DNA of 64,000 nt from Cymodocea nodosa (Eukaryota > Streptophyta > Magnoliopsida > Alismatales > Cymodoceaceae). Location of the stretch: contig CM072342.1 of assembly GCA_036874045.1 (NCBI GenBank), forward strand, positions 2,378,501 through 2,442,500, written 5' to 3'. Position numbers and translations under genes: made by a program. Below are positions 1 to 13,400 of the stretch, one piece after another. The notes below the pieces were generated by a model that was not told the origin of the DNA, ran no database searches, and worked only from the letters and a program-made list of their open reading frames with translations. The first letter of the stretch is position 1. Each line of letters starts with the position of its first letter.

Positions 1-400
1 CATAGGATCAAATTAAGTACATGGTTCAGAAGGTGTACTCCTTAAAACACATTTTCAGAGAGGGAAACACGGTAGCAAATGCACTTGCCAAGAGGGGAGC
101 TAGGGAGAAAGGAAGTTGGATTTTTGAAAGCGCATCAGATCTACCTAAAAAGGCTAGGGGATCTTGGACACTAGGCAAATGGAAGGTCCCAAGTGCAAGC
201 TAGAAGCTCCCCAATTAATTCCTTTGTAGAAGGGTTTTTCATTGTTGTTTATTTTCTTGACCTTTGAACATTTGTGAGACTTTGGCCTAGTCTTTCCTAC
301 ATGCACCTTTGGTTTTCTTAGGTTCCCACCTTATAAATAGATCGGAGATTTTGCTGAAATAAAGAGACCTTTTTACTCATCATTATTTGATTTTGAGTTA
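1..400 (+). mobile_element. LINE 3' end with RNase H C-terminal segment (fragment)
   Basis: An open frame at 21-203 ends the RNase H domain typical of plant L1-type LINEs; the motif HIFREGNTVANALAKRG matches the usual H-x-REGN-x-xAD-x-LA block. The stop is at 201-203 and is followed by an AT-rich 3' tail without a clear poly(A). The fragment continues off the left edge. It lies upstream of, and in the same direction as, the methyltransferase exons at 699 onward, so it is probably an insertion in an intron of that gene. The family call rests on this one motif block. Confidence 0.65.
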
Positions 401-698
401 AATGTCTCATATTTTTATAGGATATTAAAGAAAATGAAAGTCTTCTAAGCTCAAATCCTTTTATATCTATCTAATCTAAAATAAGAATGCTTGCAAGACT
501 TAGAAAAACTACAAGTGAGGAGTGTTGAAATAGTCTTACATTGAAAAGTGAAATGCGAATTAATACATGTATATAACGAGAAACCTATCCACTCATCATC
601 AATTAGTTGTATCTAAAATGTTTCACATTTTTATACAAACAAAAATTTGTTTTAGTTTCATATTTGACCTTTTTTACATAGTTCTTTTCATTCTCTAG

Positions 699-1736
699 GG
701 ATCAAAGTACTTGAGGCTGACATGCTGGACCTTTCCTTTGAAAATGAGTGCTTTGATGTTGTTATTGAGAAAGGCACAATGGTAATCAGTTTCAACAAGT
801 TCACTTAGTAATTGATTTCTTCTATTTTCCGTCTTGAATGTGTTCTTATATTGATTAAACTGGTTGTACCAAATATTTTGAATTTGGAGGATGTTTTGTT
901 CGTTGATGGTGGTGATCCATGGAATCCAAATCCTGAAACTGTGAAAAAGGTGATTTCAATGCTCGAGGGTGTGCATAAGGTTCTAAAACCAAATGGCATT
1001 TTCATTTCAATATCCTTTGGGCAGGTATACATTGGAAAAAAGCTTTTTTCTTCTTTCCATGATCTTGTTTCCTTTTTATCGTGTATTTATCTTCTCTATA
1101 ACTGTTCTTATCTAGCCACACTTTAGACGTCCACTCTTTGAAGCCCATAGATTTACCTGGTCTGTTGAGTGGACTACCTTTGGAGAAGGTTTTCATTACT
1201 TCTTCTACATCTTGAAGAAGGTAGCAGTCAACCAACTCAACGGATTCTGCTTAATTTTTGCTTGGATACATTTTTTGAACTGCAGCTTGCCATGAAGTGC
1301 TACTTTTCCCGGAAAGCTATATTTTATATCTTTTGACAATAATTTATTGGGCAAAATTACAGGAAACATACTTATTACTGTTGAAAAGATTATGGAATTG
1401 TAACTGCATTTTTGAAATGAAAATTGTTTGCTATCCATAAGTGCTTGCAAATAGATCGGGGGTTTTCACAAAAAAGAAGTGCTTGCAAATGCAACATTAG
1501 ATACTGTTTCCTTGCTATGGCATCATGTATTGTTAAAGTATTCACGTTTTGTAATTTATTTGACTTTCCTGCATTCTCATGGTCTTCGAACCTCCTTTTC
1601 TTAGGGAAGGAGGCCCTTGGATTCTGTGGAATACGAAGCCAGAGACTTTGATGTACCTCCCATATGTCTCATGCAAGATGAGTTAGAAAGTGAAGACTAT
1701 CTTTTCAGAACTGCGGTTGAGGAGTTGGATGCTTAG
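699..1736 (+). CDS. EEF1A lysine methyltransferase-like (METTL13/EEF1AKMT4-type) protein, 3' part
   Basis: Four exons can be read: 699-781, 890-1024, 1116-1220 and 1605-1736 (stop TAG at 1734-1736), all with GT-AG introns and consistent phase. The first begins in phase 1, so 5' exons lie left of the window; the SAM-binding motif I (LDLGCG-like) is not present here. The product includes VLEADMLDLSFENECFDVVI and EKGTMDVLFVDGGDPWNP, then VLKPNGIFISISFGQPHFRR and GEGFHYFFYILKKGRRPLDS. These are the post-I, IV and later motifs of the class I SAM-dependent methyltransferases close to EEF1AKMT4. The family methylates lysine on elongation factor 1A in animals and yeast; the plant substrate is inferred only. 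The C-terminus EELDA is intact. Confidence 0.85.
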
Positions 1737-3353
1737 AAGGGTCCTGGCATAACAAACGTTTCTGGATGCATGTGCGCAACAGTGGACTTTACAAACGTAA
1801 TCTGATATCAATCAAAATTGTATTTCGAAAGTCAAGTACATATGGACAGTAAACACCAAAAATAGCTTGGTTGTGTCTGCATCCGAAATGTTTGTGATTT
1901 ATGGGAAAACGAAAACAAGGAGATCCTCACATTCTCTCATTGAGCCTTGTGTTTTTCCAGTTCATTTGTTTCATCATGCTGAAACCTTGTAGGATCGGTA
2001 ATCTTTCCTTGTTTACTGCTGAAAGCAGGCCATTGGATGATGCAAGGGATTAGATTTGAATGGTGAAAGGAATGATCTACCATTTTTGTAAGAGAAATCC
2101 AAATTGACGAGGATTTTCTGGTGTTAATTCAATCATTCTGGATACTTCCTACAGGCAAGGGAAAACTTCATTTTATTGGCACACTCGGTAGAATTCACAA
2201 TAGAGTGCAGGTGCTATGTACAGTTGTGGTTCATGTTGTCCGACCACACCTGATCCCCGTTGATTGGTTTTTCCTGACTAGTGAAAGCAATTCATCGCCA
2301 AGTCTATTTTTGGTTTCTGTATGATAGTCTCTGGTATCATCGGTACATAATTATCCATTGGTGAGAAAGTCTATTAGTATCCATTGGTGTACATTTGCAT
2401 TTTGTCAAGCCTGGATAAAGTGAGAAACAATGCATTATTTATCTGGAATATTTTATGTATATTTTGCTTTTCATCTTAAATCCATTTTACGATACTCAAT
2501 GTGCAATTGTGTATACATCTATAATCATGTTATAAGTTGTGCTCTAATAAATAAACATGTATTATAAATCTATAATCATGTATTTTTTAAAAGCATGACA
2601 TACACATCATGGTTTAGTACAGATCCTTGAATGGTTTCTATGATTTAATACACCTTCGCACATTTTAATTTGATTAAACCCATGCTTATTTAAGTATCTT
2701 CGAGTGGCCTTCTTGTTATTGAAAACATGTCATATTTTTTAGAATATTTCTAGGTAAGATTTTTAGAGGTATATTTGTATTGCGTCATAAATAGATAAGG
2801 CGTAGATAACTATAAATACACCAAAAAAATTTAACTTTAAATAAATATTACTCCTTGATTTAAATGTATTAAAACTTACTGATTTCTATTAAATTTCAAA
2901 TATTGATTTCGTAATAAAAAAAAATCTTCATAACTATAACTCATGTCAAGTTGAAACTTTAATATACGGTAGTTTATATTATAGATTAATTAATCACACA
3001 ATTAGATTTTGATATGGAAATAAAATTTTTAAAAATAATACCTAGAGGTAATTTTCAACTCACATTCTTGTGCTGATTATTTCAACAATTGCTTACTAAA
3101 TTTTAGTTGCTCTTCCACTAAGAACTTGGGTCGTTTACTGCAACAAAATTAGAAGAAAAAAAAGGATCCAAATTCGGTTATGCAAGGTGAGTAAATGGCT
3201 CGTGCGGTGCTCGGTCTGTTCTGGATCTCGGAACAATATACGGGTAAACGAATGACTACAACCCGACCCGACAGCGCTCTACTCAGTTCCCAGGCATGAG
3301 GAAACACAGTTTTTATTGGTCCTTCCGTCCCACCGAGAACTCTGTCGTCCGCC
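1737..3353. other. Intergenic stretch
   Basis: This stretch holds the 3' untranslated region of the methyltransferase gene (roughly to 2500), then strongly AT-rich DNA (about 2500-3060), then the promoter and 5' leader of the next gene. No further coding segment or clear repeat boundary is seen. The open frame on the minus strand at 3149-3655 is antisense to the next gene's first exon. Confidence 0.6.
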
Positions 3354-6300
3354 ATGCCACCGTCAGTCGTCGGTAACATCTCTATCTCCGTTTCCGACGA
3401 GGAGCCGGAGGACATTACCGGAAGGATGCGCGTTCGTGTCCGTCGGAAGCGTCGGAAGCAGCCTGGAAGAGGAGAGCTCTGGCGCTGGATCCGGAGGAAG
3501 GTTATGTGGTGGTGGACGCTCCTCCTCTTCCTCCCCGCTGTCGGCTTCCTCCTCTTCGAGTCCTTCAAGATGCCGTGGAAAACCGATTTTCCGCAAGTGA
3601 CGAAGAATTCCTTGGATCTCGAGGGCGGGGACGAGACGGCGCATGGGAATCTCAATCAACTCGGCCACACCACCCGAATTGTCGGTGGCGTGAAGGAACG
3701 TGAGCTTCTTCTCCTACTTCCTCACTATTTTTTTTTTTAACGATTAGATGTAATGAAGTAGGCAGTTTTGTTTTTAGGAGAAAAAATGAATTTTATCTTT
3801 GCAATTTGAGCTCTACCTGCTTTGTCCAATATTTTGAGATCTCATTATGTTAGGGAATGGCGTGATAAGTGTCTGATTCCTTGGTTTGATATCAGGTTGC
3901 TTGAAGTTGTTGGATCCTGAAGAATTGCGGCTTCTGAAGTTCCCATCGACTTCTAAAAGGGATTACCCCATAAAGAATTTGGTGTACAGATCAGATACTG
4001 GTGCATCCTTTCCTGAAGTGCATGGTACTCGTCTACAACGGTACACTGAAGGAACACGGTTTAATTTGTTTACTGGAAATCAATCACTTCATGAAAGAGA
4101 AGACAGTTTTAAGGTTGCTGTTGCATCAAGATATTGCTAGTTACTTTATTTAGGCTGCGTTTGTTTCACATATATGGTGCATAAATTATAATATTACGGT
4201 GATGTGAAAATAATCTGAAACAAATGCCTTGGCATAGATTATGTACAATAACCTTTAGTGCTAAATTTCATAATCTCTACATCCATACGAATTATATGTT
4301 TTTATTCCTATAATTTTATATCCATAAAACTGGGTATAGAGTAGTTTATTTATTGAGGATAAGAGAAAATTGGCTTAAATGGTTTGTTCATATCCTTAGG
4401 AAAGGAAGAATGCACCATTAAGGAGAGTGAAATTAATTAGTACAAAAGAAATTGAAAGAAGAAGAGGTAGGCTTAAAACTATTTGGTTAAAAATTGTAAA
4501 AAAAGATTTAAAATTATGTAATTTAATTGAAGATTTGACATTAGGGGTCTGCTTGTGTATAACTAAAAGTTAGAAAAAGTAAAAAATGAAAAGTCAAAAA
4601 AGGCCAGAAACAAAAACCAAAAAGTCAGAAAAAAAGAAATATTTGAAAGAAAAAGATTCATGTGGTTAACCCCATGTAGTAAGAGTATGACTTAAATTGT
4701 TACTATTGAATTTGATATCCATAATCTCAACTAAACATGATAATTTGCATTTATAATACCCCAAAATCTACAAATTCAGCTATTGCGCAGAATCTTGATT
4801 ATGCATAATGTGGACATCCTATAATCTGAACCAAAATTGTAGGCTTTGTTTGTTTTATATTTATAGGGCTCTAGATTATTGTGATATAATAATCATCTAA
4901 AACAAACAGCATTGATATGATAGATTATGGTGAAAATCAAGTGGATTGTGTGTGGTAACTTTTAGTTGTAAATCTCGTAATCCATTTTTTCTTAAATTTT
5001 GAGATTATTCATTTTTATTCTTATAATTAGATATCCATAATCTCAACCAATCATGATAATTAATAGTATATCTATGGTATCGTGAAATCCACAACCTTGG
5101 TTATTGTGCATAATTTTGATTATGCATATTCTATATGTTCCATATTTTGAACCAAACATAGCCTTTTAGTGTTCTAGATTATGGCTTTGTCTCAATTATT
5201 TTCTTATTACGATTCAAGGTGAATCTTTCTATTAAAATGTAGACATCTTACTTAAAATGAAAAACCAATGAGTGGAGATATTCTTTCATATATAAGTTTA
5301 ATTCTTGCCCTTACTTTTTTCCAATGGAGGATCATTCCAATACTTTTAATTATGGCCTTTTTAGCTATAACAAGGGTATCTTTTTTGAACTTGTGGATGT
5401 GTGAGAATTCTGGGTTCATTTGGTCTACTTTTAGCTTTGACATCATGCCAAATAATGGTCTTTCAACTTAAAATCAGTGGTGTGATCCCTTTATATATGA
5501 TTTCCAGTTTTGACTCAATTTTTACTAATGTCGAACTGCTCCCTCAGTCATCCTATATTGATGACATAAAACTTATGCCAAATGAAGCCAAATTTTATAT
5601 GTTTCTTAGAGGCACCTTTGATCGTTTATTTGTGATTCTTGTAGGCTTAAAATGTTACATCTCAATGTTTTTGAGTATAATAATATGCTATGGTTGGCTA
5701 ACAAATGTTGTAAAACAATAATATTACAACTTATAAGATTTAGTCATTGTGCTTTCCCAGAAAAAAATATTTCTTAGTTTTGAATTGAGTGGAGTGTAGG
5801 ATTTTCATCTTTGTTGACTTATATATTAGTCTCCCTATGTATTTACCAACCATTTCCAAAGAATAGATTTCCAAAATTGTGTATACATACAATCTCCTTA
5901 TGTATTCACCACTCATTTCCAAAGATTAAATTTCCATCATTGGGTATAAATACCCTTCATATATTTTTGGTCTGGATTAGGTCAATCCAACTTGATTCAG
6001 TCATACACTTGTTGCTTTCCAATCAAAATGATTGATTTATTATATTGATTTGAAAAATTTATTGATATTGGTGCTCTCATATGACTGTATCAGGCCAAGA
6101 TTACTGCAGTTGTGCACTGTGGTTTCTACAGTGAAAATGGTGGTTTTAGTATCTCTCTTGATGACAGAAAATACATGCAAACATGTGAAGTGGTTGTATC
6201 TACTTGTGCCTTTGGTGGTGGTGATGATCTCTATCAACCCATTGGAATGACTGAGACATCACTTAGAATGGTTTCTGCCTTTAGCACTCCCTTTTATCTC

Positions 6301-8771
6301 ATTTGTTTTATGATATATGTTTTTGTTGCTTGTGTAATTACAAAGATCCTCAATACAGGTTTGCTATGTAGCATTTTGGGATGTCATCACACATTCAACT
6401 CAGGAATTGCATGGCAAAAGAATTGATGATAAGCATATGATTGGTAAATGGCGTGTTGTGATTGTAAAGGATCTTCCTTTTACTGACCAACGTTTGAATG
6501 GAAAAATTCCAAAGGTAAAATTCTAAATGTGGAGTTCACCTGGAATTTTGTGGATGTTTTAATGTACATTATCTTGAATTGTATTATGCCACTTGCAATC
6601 CGAAAATCAATTTGCTACCTAAATTTATATCTCCTAATTGCTTGCAGAATTTTATGTTTATCGTTGCCAAACTCTATTTTTCATGTGATCATTGTTCTCC
6701 TCTCTTAAATTTGAATTGACATTATTGTGAAATTTTCCTGAATGGCCGATGCTTGGGTTGTACTTAGTTATATCCAAGTCCTTGTAAATCATTATATTGT
6801 GATGTGTGCATATGATGCAAATATGGTGGATGGTGAAGAATGATTTAGTTAAAAGGTGCAAAAATGTTATAAATTTAAAATTATATCTAGAGAAGAGGGC
6901 AGAAGACATATAGAACAGTTAAAATAACAGATATGTAAATGCTGCATGTTTTCAGTTAAAAGTTAGACCAAACATTTGGTCTGATTGAAAAGCACGTACA
7001 GAAACTATTGTTGCTGATGCCCAATTACTCACCCATCTAGTCAAATTTTGAATGTTTTCTTTGTCTTCTTTGATGTTTCAGATGTTAAGTCATCGTCTTT
7101 TCCCTCGGGCAAAGTATTCGATCTGGGTTGACTCAAAATCCCAGTTTAGAAGAGATCCACTAGGTGTGCTAGAAGCACTTCTTTGGCGAACAAATTCTGT
7201 TCTTGCAATTTCACAACATGGAGCACGTAGTAATATATATGAAGAGGGGAAAGCCATTATTAAGAAACACAAGGCAACCCCAAAAGAAGTTGACATTCAG
7301 TTAACGCACTACCGCAAAGATGGTTTCAGTGATATCAAAAGATTCAATGGCAAGAAAGGTAAGTTGCCCTATTTCTAAAACTAAAATCATGTGTTTATTT
7401 TATCTGTATTTTGGCAAATACGTCTCTTGCTGGCATACATACCACGGCAGCTTTTAGAATTTTGTATGAGATTTGTTTATCCTTTTTCCTACTTCAAAAT
7501 CTGTTATAAAACCTTGTTTGTTGGTTTCTGTATGCTTTAGGTTCCAGATTATCTATTATGCTAGTAGAAGAGGAAACATGATGGATCAAAGTATCAAACC
7601 AACATATATTTCCCTTAATCCTTGAATTCGATTTTTATCCATGCATATTTCCCTTGCATATTTAGTTAAAGAAAAATATATTATAATTTTTCTTACTTAA
7701 AGAAGTCTCACTTCTATAAAAGTAGTTGATAACCTACTCATCCCATGTCACACGTATTCCTTCTCATTCTATTTTCTCCTATTTATTTGGAAAATTCCTT
7801 TTTTCTTGAATAACACATATTGCAGTACTAACATATTCTACTATTACTCTCCTTTTTCAAAAAATATCCTATTCTTACTCATATTTCTCTTGCCTTTTTG
7901 CTTTTCCAATTTTTTCAAAATACAAAATCTATTTTTTGAAAATTTTAATTAATTTGTAATCATAGGTACATGTGTTCTTCACTAATTTAATTTTAATAAT
8001 AAGACATTTAATAATGGTTTTGTAATAAACAATTGCATTTCATGTAAAGGTAAACAAATTGCATTAATGTGAAAACATTTTTTTCTCCAGAAATTTTTAA
8101 TTATTGTTAGAATCTAACTTGAGGCCAACTCAAATTGACTAATTGACTGAACACAAAAAAAAAATCAATGGCTTAGTCTCACCAAATGGGATTGGCAACA
8201 TGAACTCAAGTTGGTTCTACAATATTCTTCCAAAATGCACAGCATAGTCCACGTTATTGATTCTTATCGTTATCATCCATTAAAAGCTTGTGTAGGCTCC
8301 CTTTTTGTGATTTCAATATATTTGCTCTTTGCCGCTCAAAAAAAAGAAAAAACAGCCATTAGAAGTGTTTGGTTTTGATTGTCACGTATGATTTTGGAAA
8401 ATTTTGATCTATGATCTTATATCCATGTTGGGTATTCAAGTCAGTTGTTAGAAGATAAAAATTATTCACCTCACTTGAAATTCAATTTAGCATATCTAAG
8501 ACATTTATGTATTTCAAACTGTCAACTTTTTGCAGCTCTGTCTGAGGCATCCGTGATCATCAGGGAACACACACCTCAAACAAACTTGCTTATGTGTCTT
8601 TGGTTTAATGAAGTCGTTCGATTTACTTCACGTGATCAGCTCAGCTTTCCCTATGTTCTTAGACGACTGAACATATCTGGTGTCAATATGTTCCCTGTTT
8701 GCACTCGCAAGGACCTTGTAAATAGCATGGGCCACAAAAAGAAAGTAAAACCACTTTTAATCTCAGCGTAG
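3354..8771 (+). CDS. TOD1/MUCI70 (DUF616) family type II membrane protein
   Basis: Six exons give a continuous 469-residue protein: 3354-3699, 3896-4113, 6094-6270, 6359-6514, 7082-7358 and 8536-8771. The N-terminus has a short acidic tail, a basic patch (RVRVRRKRRKQ) and one Trp/Leu-rich membrane helix at about residues 51-69, giving a Golgi/ER type II topology. The lumenal DUF616 domain follows, with CEVVVSTCAFGGGDDLYQPI, VCYVAFWDVITHSTQELHG, KYSIWVDSKSQFRRDPLGVL, the H-G-A-R-S segment and FNEVVRFTSRDQLSFPYVLR. The family includes Arabidopsis TOD1 (reported as an alkaline ceramidase of guard cells and pollen) and MUCI70 (needed for seed mucilage pectin, a putative glycosyltransferase). The length is nearer TOD1 (about 460 residues) than MUCI70. 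Which activity applies cannot be decided here. Intron 2 (4114-6093) carries a MITE with a nested LINE. Confidence 0.9.
4153..5163. mobile_element. TIR-type non-autonomous DNA element (MITE-like), composite, in intron 2 of the DUF616 gene
   Basis: The left end reads GGCTGCGTTTGTTTCA and the right end is the inverted GAACCAAACATAGCC. A second, internal copy of the left end (GGCTTTGTTTGTTTTA) starts at 4842, and the interior motifs (ATATCCATAATCTCAAC, a dATTATGCATA block) occur twice. This suggests two related copies side by side or a partly duplicated element. TTA precedes the left end. The ends resemble PIF/Harbinger- or hAT-type MITEs; no transposase is present. An RTE LINE fragment is inserted in the left copy. 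Confidence 0.55.
4328..4714 (+). mobile_element. RTE-clade LINE, 5'-truncated 3' end, nested in the MITE
   Basis: Translation in broken frames gives the RTE C-terminal signature (R-x-N-W-L-x-W-F-V-H-x-L-R-K-x-R, then R-R-G-R-x-K-T-x-W, then N-L-x-x-D). The tail AACCCCATGTAGTAAGAGT leads into TTGTTACTATTG, a decayed (TTG)n end typical of plant RTE elements. It is flanked by the 10-bp direct repeat ATATCCATAA (4318-4327 and 4715-4724), the expected target-site duplication. An A-rich segment at about 4555-4650 is extra relative to the other copies in the window. Confidence 0.75.
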
Positions 8772-10475
8772 GTAGATTCATCTTTTATGCTCTAATTCTT
8801 ATTTGTTTTCAGAAAATGTATATATATTTTTTGTCTTAATTGATATGTTTTTCCCACTTACATGTATGGATATCTTGCCCTTGATATGTTATGCATCTTT
8901 TAGCAAAATCAAATGAACCTATAGGTTTTCTTGTTCTCTGATCGTTTAGTTCGGTTTTCTTCTTAGTTATTTACAATAGATGTTAGATTTTTGAGTGATC
9001 AATTGTGTTAGTATTTTTTCCAAATAAATGAACCTTTTGAAATTTTTTACTTAGAAAATTTTAGTAGATGGATCAATGCAATTGGAATGAACTTTTCGAT
9101 GACATCTTGTGTGATAAATTGAATTATTAGCATTGAGTTTCATCATTTTCAATGTCTACTGATTTTTTAATAATCACCTCTAAATTTGTTGTATTTTAAA
9201 TCTGTAATGTTTGACAACAAGTGAATCTAATCAAAATGAATAATAAAATATTAGAATAGGTAGTTTTAATTACGGCAATTGTAGTTCAAGAGGCGTTATC
9301 AGTGGTTCATTTGTTATTTGCAGTTGAAAAACCCAGTCCATTTGTTAGAATGCGTAATTATGATAAAAATTGTCCAACGTGTAGTTAGTAGTTTGTAATT
9401 CTTCAGGAAATGGTAAATATAATAATATAATATATTGTGAGTACTACCGTCAAGGTTTGGTAGGAATCATAACAACATAGATTCAAGTAGAATAAATAAC
9501 AAGGAAAATTCAACAATCTACTGATTATGTTGAAGTTCATTGGATTATTAACAATCCATTACGCGGCTAGCTTTTGAAAGGAGTGTTTGAATTTTGATAT
9601 CATGGAACACTCTCGAAATGGATGCTGTGTTGATTCCTCCCTCAATCAAAATTTTCAAATGCTGACACAAATCCAACCTTTTTTTTTCTCAAAAAATTGA
9701 CGTTGATTGGGATTTTATGTACCTTTCAAGAGACACAGCTGTGCCCCTTTTTTTATAATTATGTGATTAAAGACCGCAGTCGTTAATAATGTCGTCAAGC
9801 TGCCTGTAGGGTTTGGTGGAAGAGGCGATGGTAAGATTTGTAACTAGTATGAAATTTGACTCGAAAAATAGACGGGTCCTAAACATGACGTTTACTTGTT
9901 AAAGTCCTTTAAAATATACATTTGAAGGTCGCATTATACCCCTAATTAAGTTTCAGTTATAATGACTCTAAATAAAAATACCGACAATATCGAAAGAATT
10001 GATTGCCAATATAATTTTTCTTTTGATTTATAATATTATATTTGGCAAAGAAATCAGCTATAATAAGCATGCTTTGCTATGATTTTAAGTTTTTTGAGGT
10101 ATATAACATGATAATTCAATAATTCAAAGGGCATACATTTTTTTGCCAAAAAAGGGCATGTACATGTTATTTCTTACCTTCACCAGCATATTTAAGTAAA
10201 AATATCATTTTTTATAGTTATTACTAATATTTATTTTAAAAAAATACTAATATAAAAAATATAAAACAAGCGAAGCCCAACCGATCCATATACGTGGACA
10301 TTTGTAATTGGCCGATTGATATTCTGGTAATTCCCCAACGCCAACCCCATTCCTCTTCTCCTCCCGAATCCCGAAACGATGACGAGGGTAGAGGGTGGTC
10401 CGGGAGCAAGACGTCACCACCACCACCATAACTACCAGCGGCGTCGCTGTCCTCGTTCCCCCGGTGGAGAAGGAG
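8772..10475. other. Intergenic stretch, AT-rich
   Basis: The first few hundred bases are probably the 3' UTR of the DUF616 gene. The rest is AT-rich sequence without a readable gene or a repeat with clear ends. From about 10250 the sequence becomes GC-richer and forms the promoter and leader of PDV2. An upstream in-frame ATG-less extension of the PDV2 frame begins near 10395. Confidence 0.55.
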
Positions 10476-13400
10476 ATGGAAGGGGAGGAGATAGGAATGG
10501 TTCTCGCCAGGGCGTCGGAGCTCCGCTCCAAGGTCAACATCTGTATCGTCGATAGGGTCTTGAAGAGGGGCGGCGGGAGTGGTAGTGATCCAGGTGTGGA
10601 AGGAGGCGGGGGCCACGAGGAACACGGCAGTGAACAGGATGTGGACGAGAGCCTTCTCGGCATACGCGATGCGCTCACTTCTCTAGAACAGCAGCTTTCC
10701 TCACTGCAGGTTTGTGCACTTCTGTGATTTTTCTTTTTCTTTTTGTGTTGTTGTTGTCGTCGTCGATTCCTTCGAGGTAATAAAATTTCGTCATTTCTTC
10801 TATATGAAGAGCCTTTATTACCGGAGTTAAACAAAAATCAATGAACTTTTTACCTTGTCTTCCTCTTCGGATGTTTGCACCTTGTTTGGATGGTATTTTG
10901 CGGTTAATGGATAGCTTATTTTTGCATACGTTTCGACCTTTATTTCTTTCCATTTCACTCAATATGATTGTGTCCGTTGTTAATATTTCGAGAATGTCAT
11001 CGTCCATCTTCCTATTGTTATCGTCTTTAAGTTATCTTAATTAAGTGAATGAACCTCTGTTCTTGGGCTATGTTTATTTTCCTTGGACTACTGATTAGTG
11101 ATTACTGAACCAGTTAGACATATCTATCCTATTCAAGAATAACCCTTGAAAAGAAGGCTCCGAAGTAAGAGCTAGGTTCTTCGTATAACACTTGTACACA
11201 TTAATCAGCTTGATTGATGTTACCTTCATGATAATTAGATTTATTATTAGGATTTTAACTTCTTTTATTTCTAATTCGGAGTTAGGATAAACAGTTACAT
11301 TAAGCTTTTTGAACATATACATATGTAGAGTCAGTTTGAAAAAATATTAAAGTTAGTGACCATATGCCTGGCATAAAGCAGTGTCTAAAAATTAAAAAGT
11401 GTGATCTGAACCTTAGAAAATAGCGATTTTCTGACTGTAGAACAAGGTGGCAAAGAAGAAATAACTAGTTAATATTCAAACAGGACACCCAGGACATAAA
11501 AATGGCCCTTCTACATCTGCGAAAGAGCACTTTGCCCATTCAAAAATACTTTTATTATGGTGATGCCAAATCACCCAAAGATAGCTATATTCGTCATAAG
11601 TTTTTCATAATTAGATCACTGATCTTAAGTTGATTAGAACACGGCAATCAAAACTGCTGTAAATTTTTATGGAGATTCAACCTATGCAATTGCTATGCTA
11701 TCCTTAAGTTATTTCTAGAATTCAAAGGTTGGGACTTCGTCAGAATACTTTAAATTGATAATCAAAGGTGCATTTACATCTATTATCAAACACCCACTCC
11801 TGAAAGAATTCTGTAGTTAATTGTATTTGGGCGAGAGCAAAACTAGGATGGGTGACCACTTGGGAAATTCTCGTGCAATACTTATGGACAATAATGTTAG
11901 TTCTACTTAGACGTAGATAAACAATAGATGTGTGCATCTACTTAAAAATTATGTGTTGATATTGTGGGTCTTATCTCTGTCAATACTCTCGATCGAGTTG
12001 GCAGATGAGGTCACTTGAGTACCTTCAATTAGTTGAAAATATCTGAAAGACAAAGTGTATGGTACATAAAATCAAATTCTAAGAGAGTACCCTTCTAGGT
12101 ATCTAAGAAGATCTACTCTTGTAAGTTTTCATTTCCATGGATACATCTGGTGTATACTAGACTGTTTGAGTATTTATAAAGTATCACTTGTTATCAATTA
12201 CATGGATAATCTTAGTATATATTAGACTGTTTGAGTATCCATAAAGTATCACCTTTAAGAAAAAAAAAATGATAATCAGAAGATTTTGAGAATGCCCATA
12301 GAATGTTAAATAGATAGATGATGTCTTTGGTTACATGCAAGACCTTGTAAGGCATATTAAATAATGTCCATCCACAGAGCTTTTTTTCACATAGTTTATG
12401 ATAGCTTCCCCTTTTATATATTCTTCTAAAGTTCTAAGATATAACCTTATCCCCATCAATGCTATTTTCAATTTCTTAGAATCAATAGGTAATCTAGTTG
12501 TAACAAAGGCTCTTGAATTTAGGTGATCAGAAAGAATTCTATTGATGCTCTCCTCCCCCTCTAGGTTCGATCACATTAATTTCATCCGTGACTATCTTGA
12601 AACTGGGTTACTTTCTACTTGGATGTGCTACTATTGGTGGGATCTTATGTGTGTTTACACGTTTTATAGAATAGGTAAAAGTGCATGATAATGATAAGTA
12701 GAATGAAAGAGATATTGAGGTAAAAGTTTAGAGCAAGAAAGCAACAGGTATGAATAAAAATAAGATATTTGAGCTAAATGCAATGCAAGCGACATTTTTA
12801 AGGTAATGTACCACATGTGCGGAGGCATGAGCTGAATGGGTGATAACAAGATGAAAAATTGGTTATTTAGACTAATATCATGCATGCAATAAACAGTTAT
12901 TACAGCACTTAGAATTTCAAGATGAATGATGAATGCACTTAGAATTTTAATTTATTTATGTATTTAGCTATCTAACCTGTACAATCGTTCAACACTAATT
13001 CAATTTTGACAACGAAAAGTAGGATATTTTCCTTGAAAAAGAATATGATTGGAGATTTTGATAAATGATACATGCCCCTCATTATACAGAATACAGTTCT
13101 CCAACTTTTCATCATTTTTTTACAATATATTTCCAATTTCATGGCCTTTTTCAGGTATCTCTGGAGTTATGAATCCCACATTGAAAGTTTCTTTCAAAAA
13201 GAAAGTTTCCATAGGTTAACTGCCATTGCTTAAAGACATGATAAATCATGCAAAATTGTACTGAGAATAAAAAATAAGATGAAACAAATTTAGCTGGTTA
13301 CGAAAAGTGGATCACTTTCAGAGCCACTTATGCTAGACTTTTGGAGCCTGTAAATCTGGAATGATTTTGTGGAGGATTTTATGAAGGTGGTTATGATTGA

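Noticed and set aside
3149-3655. 168-codon open frame on the minus strand
   Set aside because: It is antisense to the GC-rich first exon of the DUF616 gene, whose plus-strand product matches a known family; no domain on the minus strand.
10395-10475. In-frame upstream extension of PDV2 (start at 10395 using a non-conserved leader)
   Set aside because: The conserved PDV2 N-terminus begins at the Met at 10476; the preceding Thr/Val-rich residues have no counterpart in the family.
10247-10834. 195-codon open frame on the minus strand
   Set aside because: Antisense to PDV2 exon 1; low-complexity Arg/Ser/Gly product and no family features.
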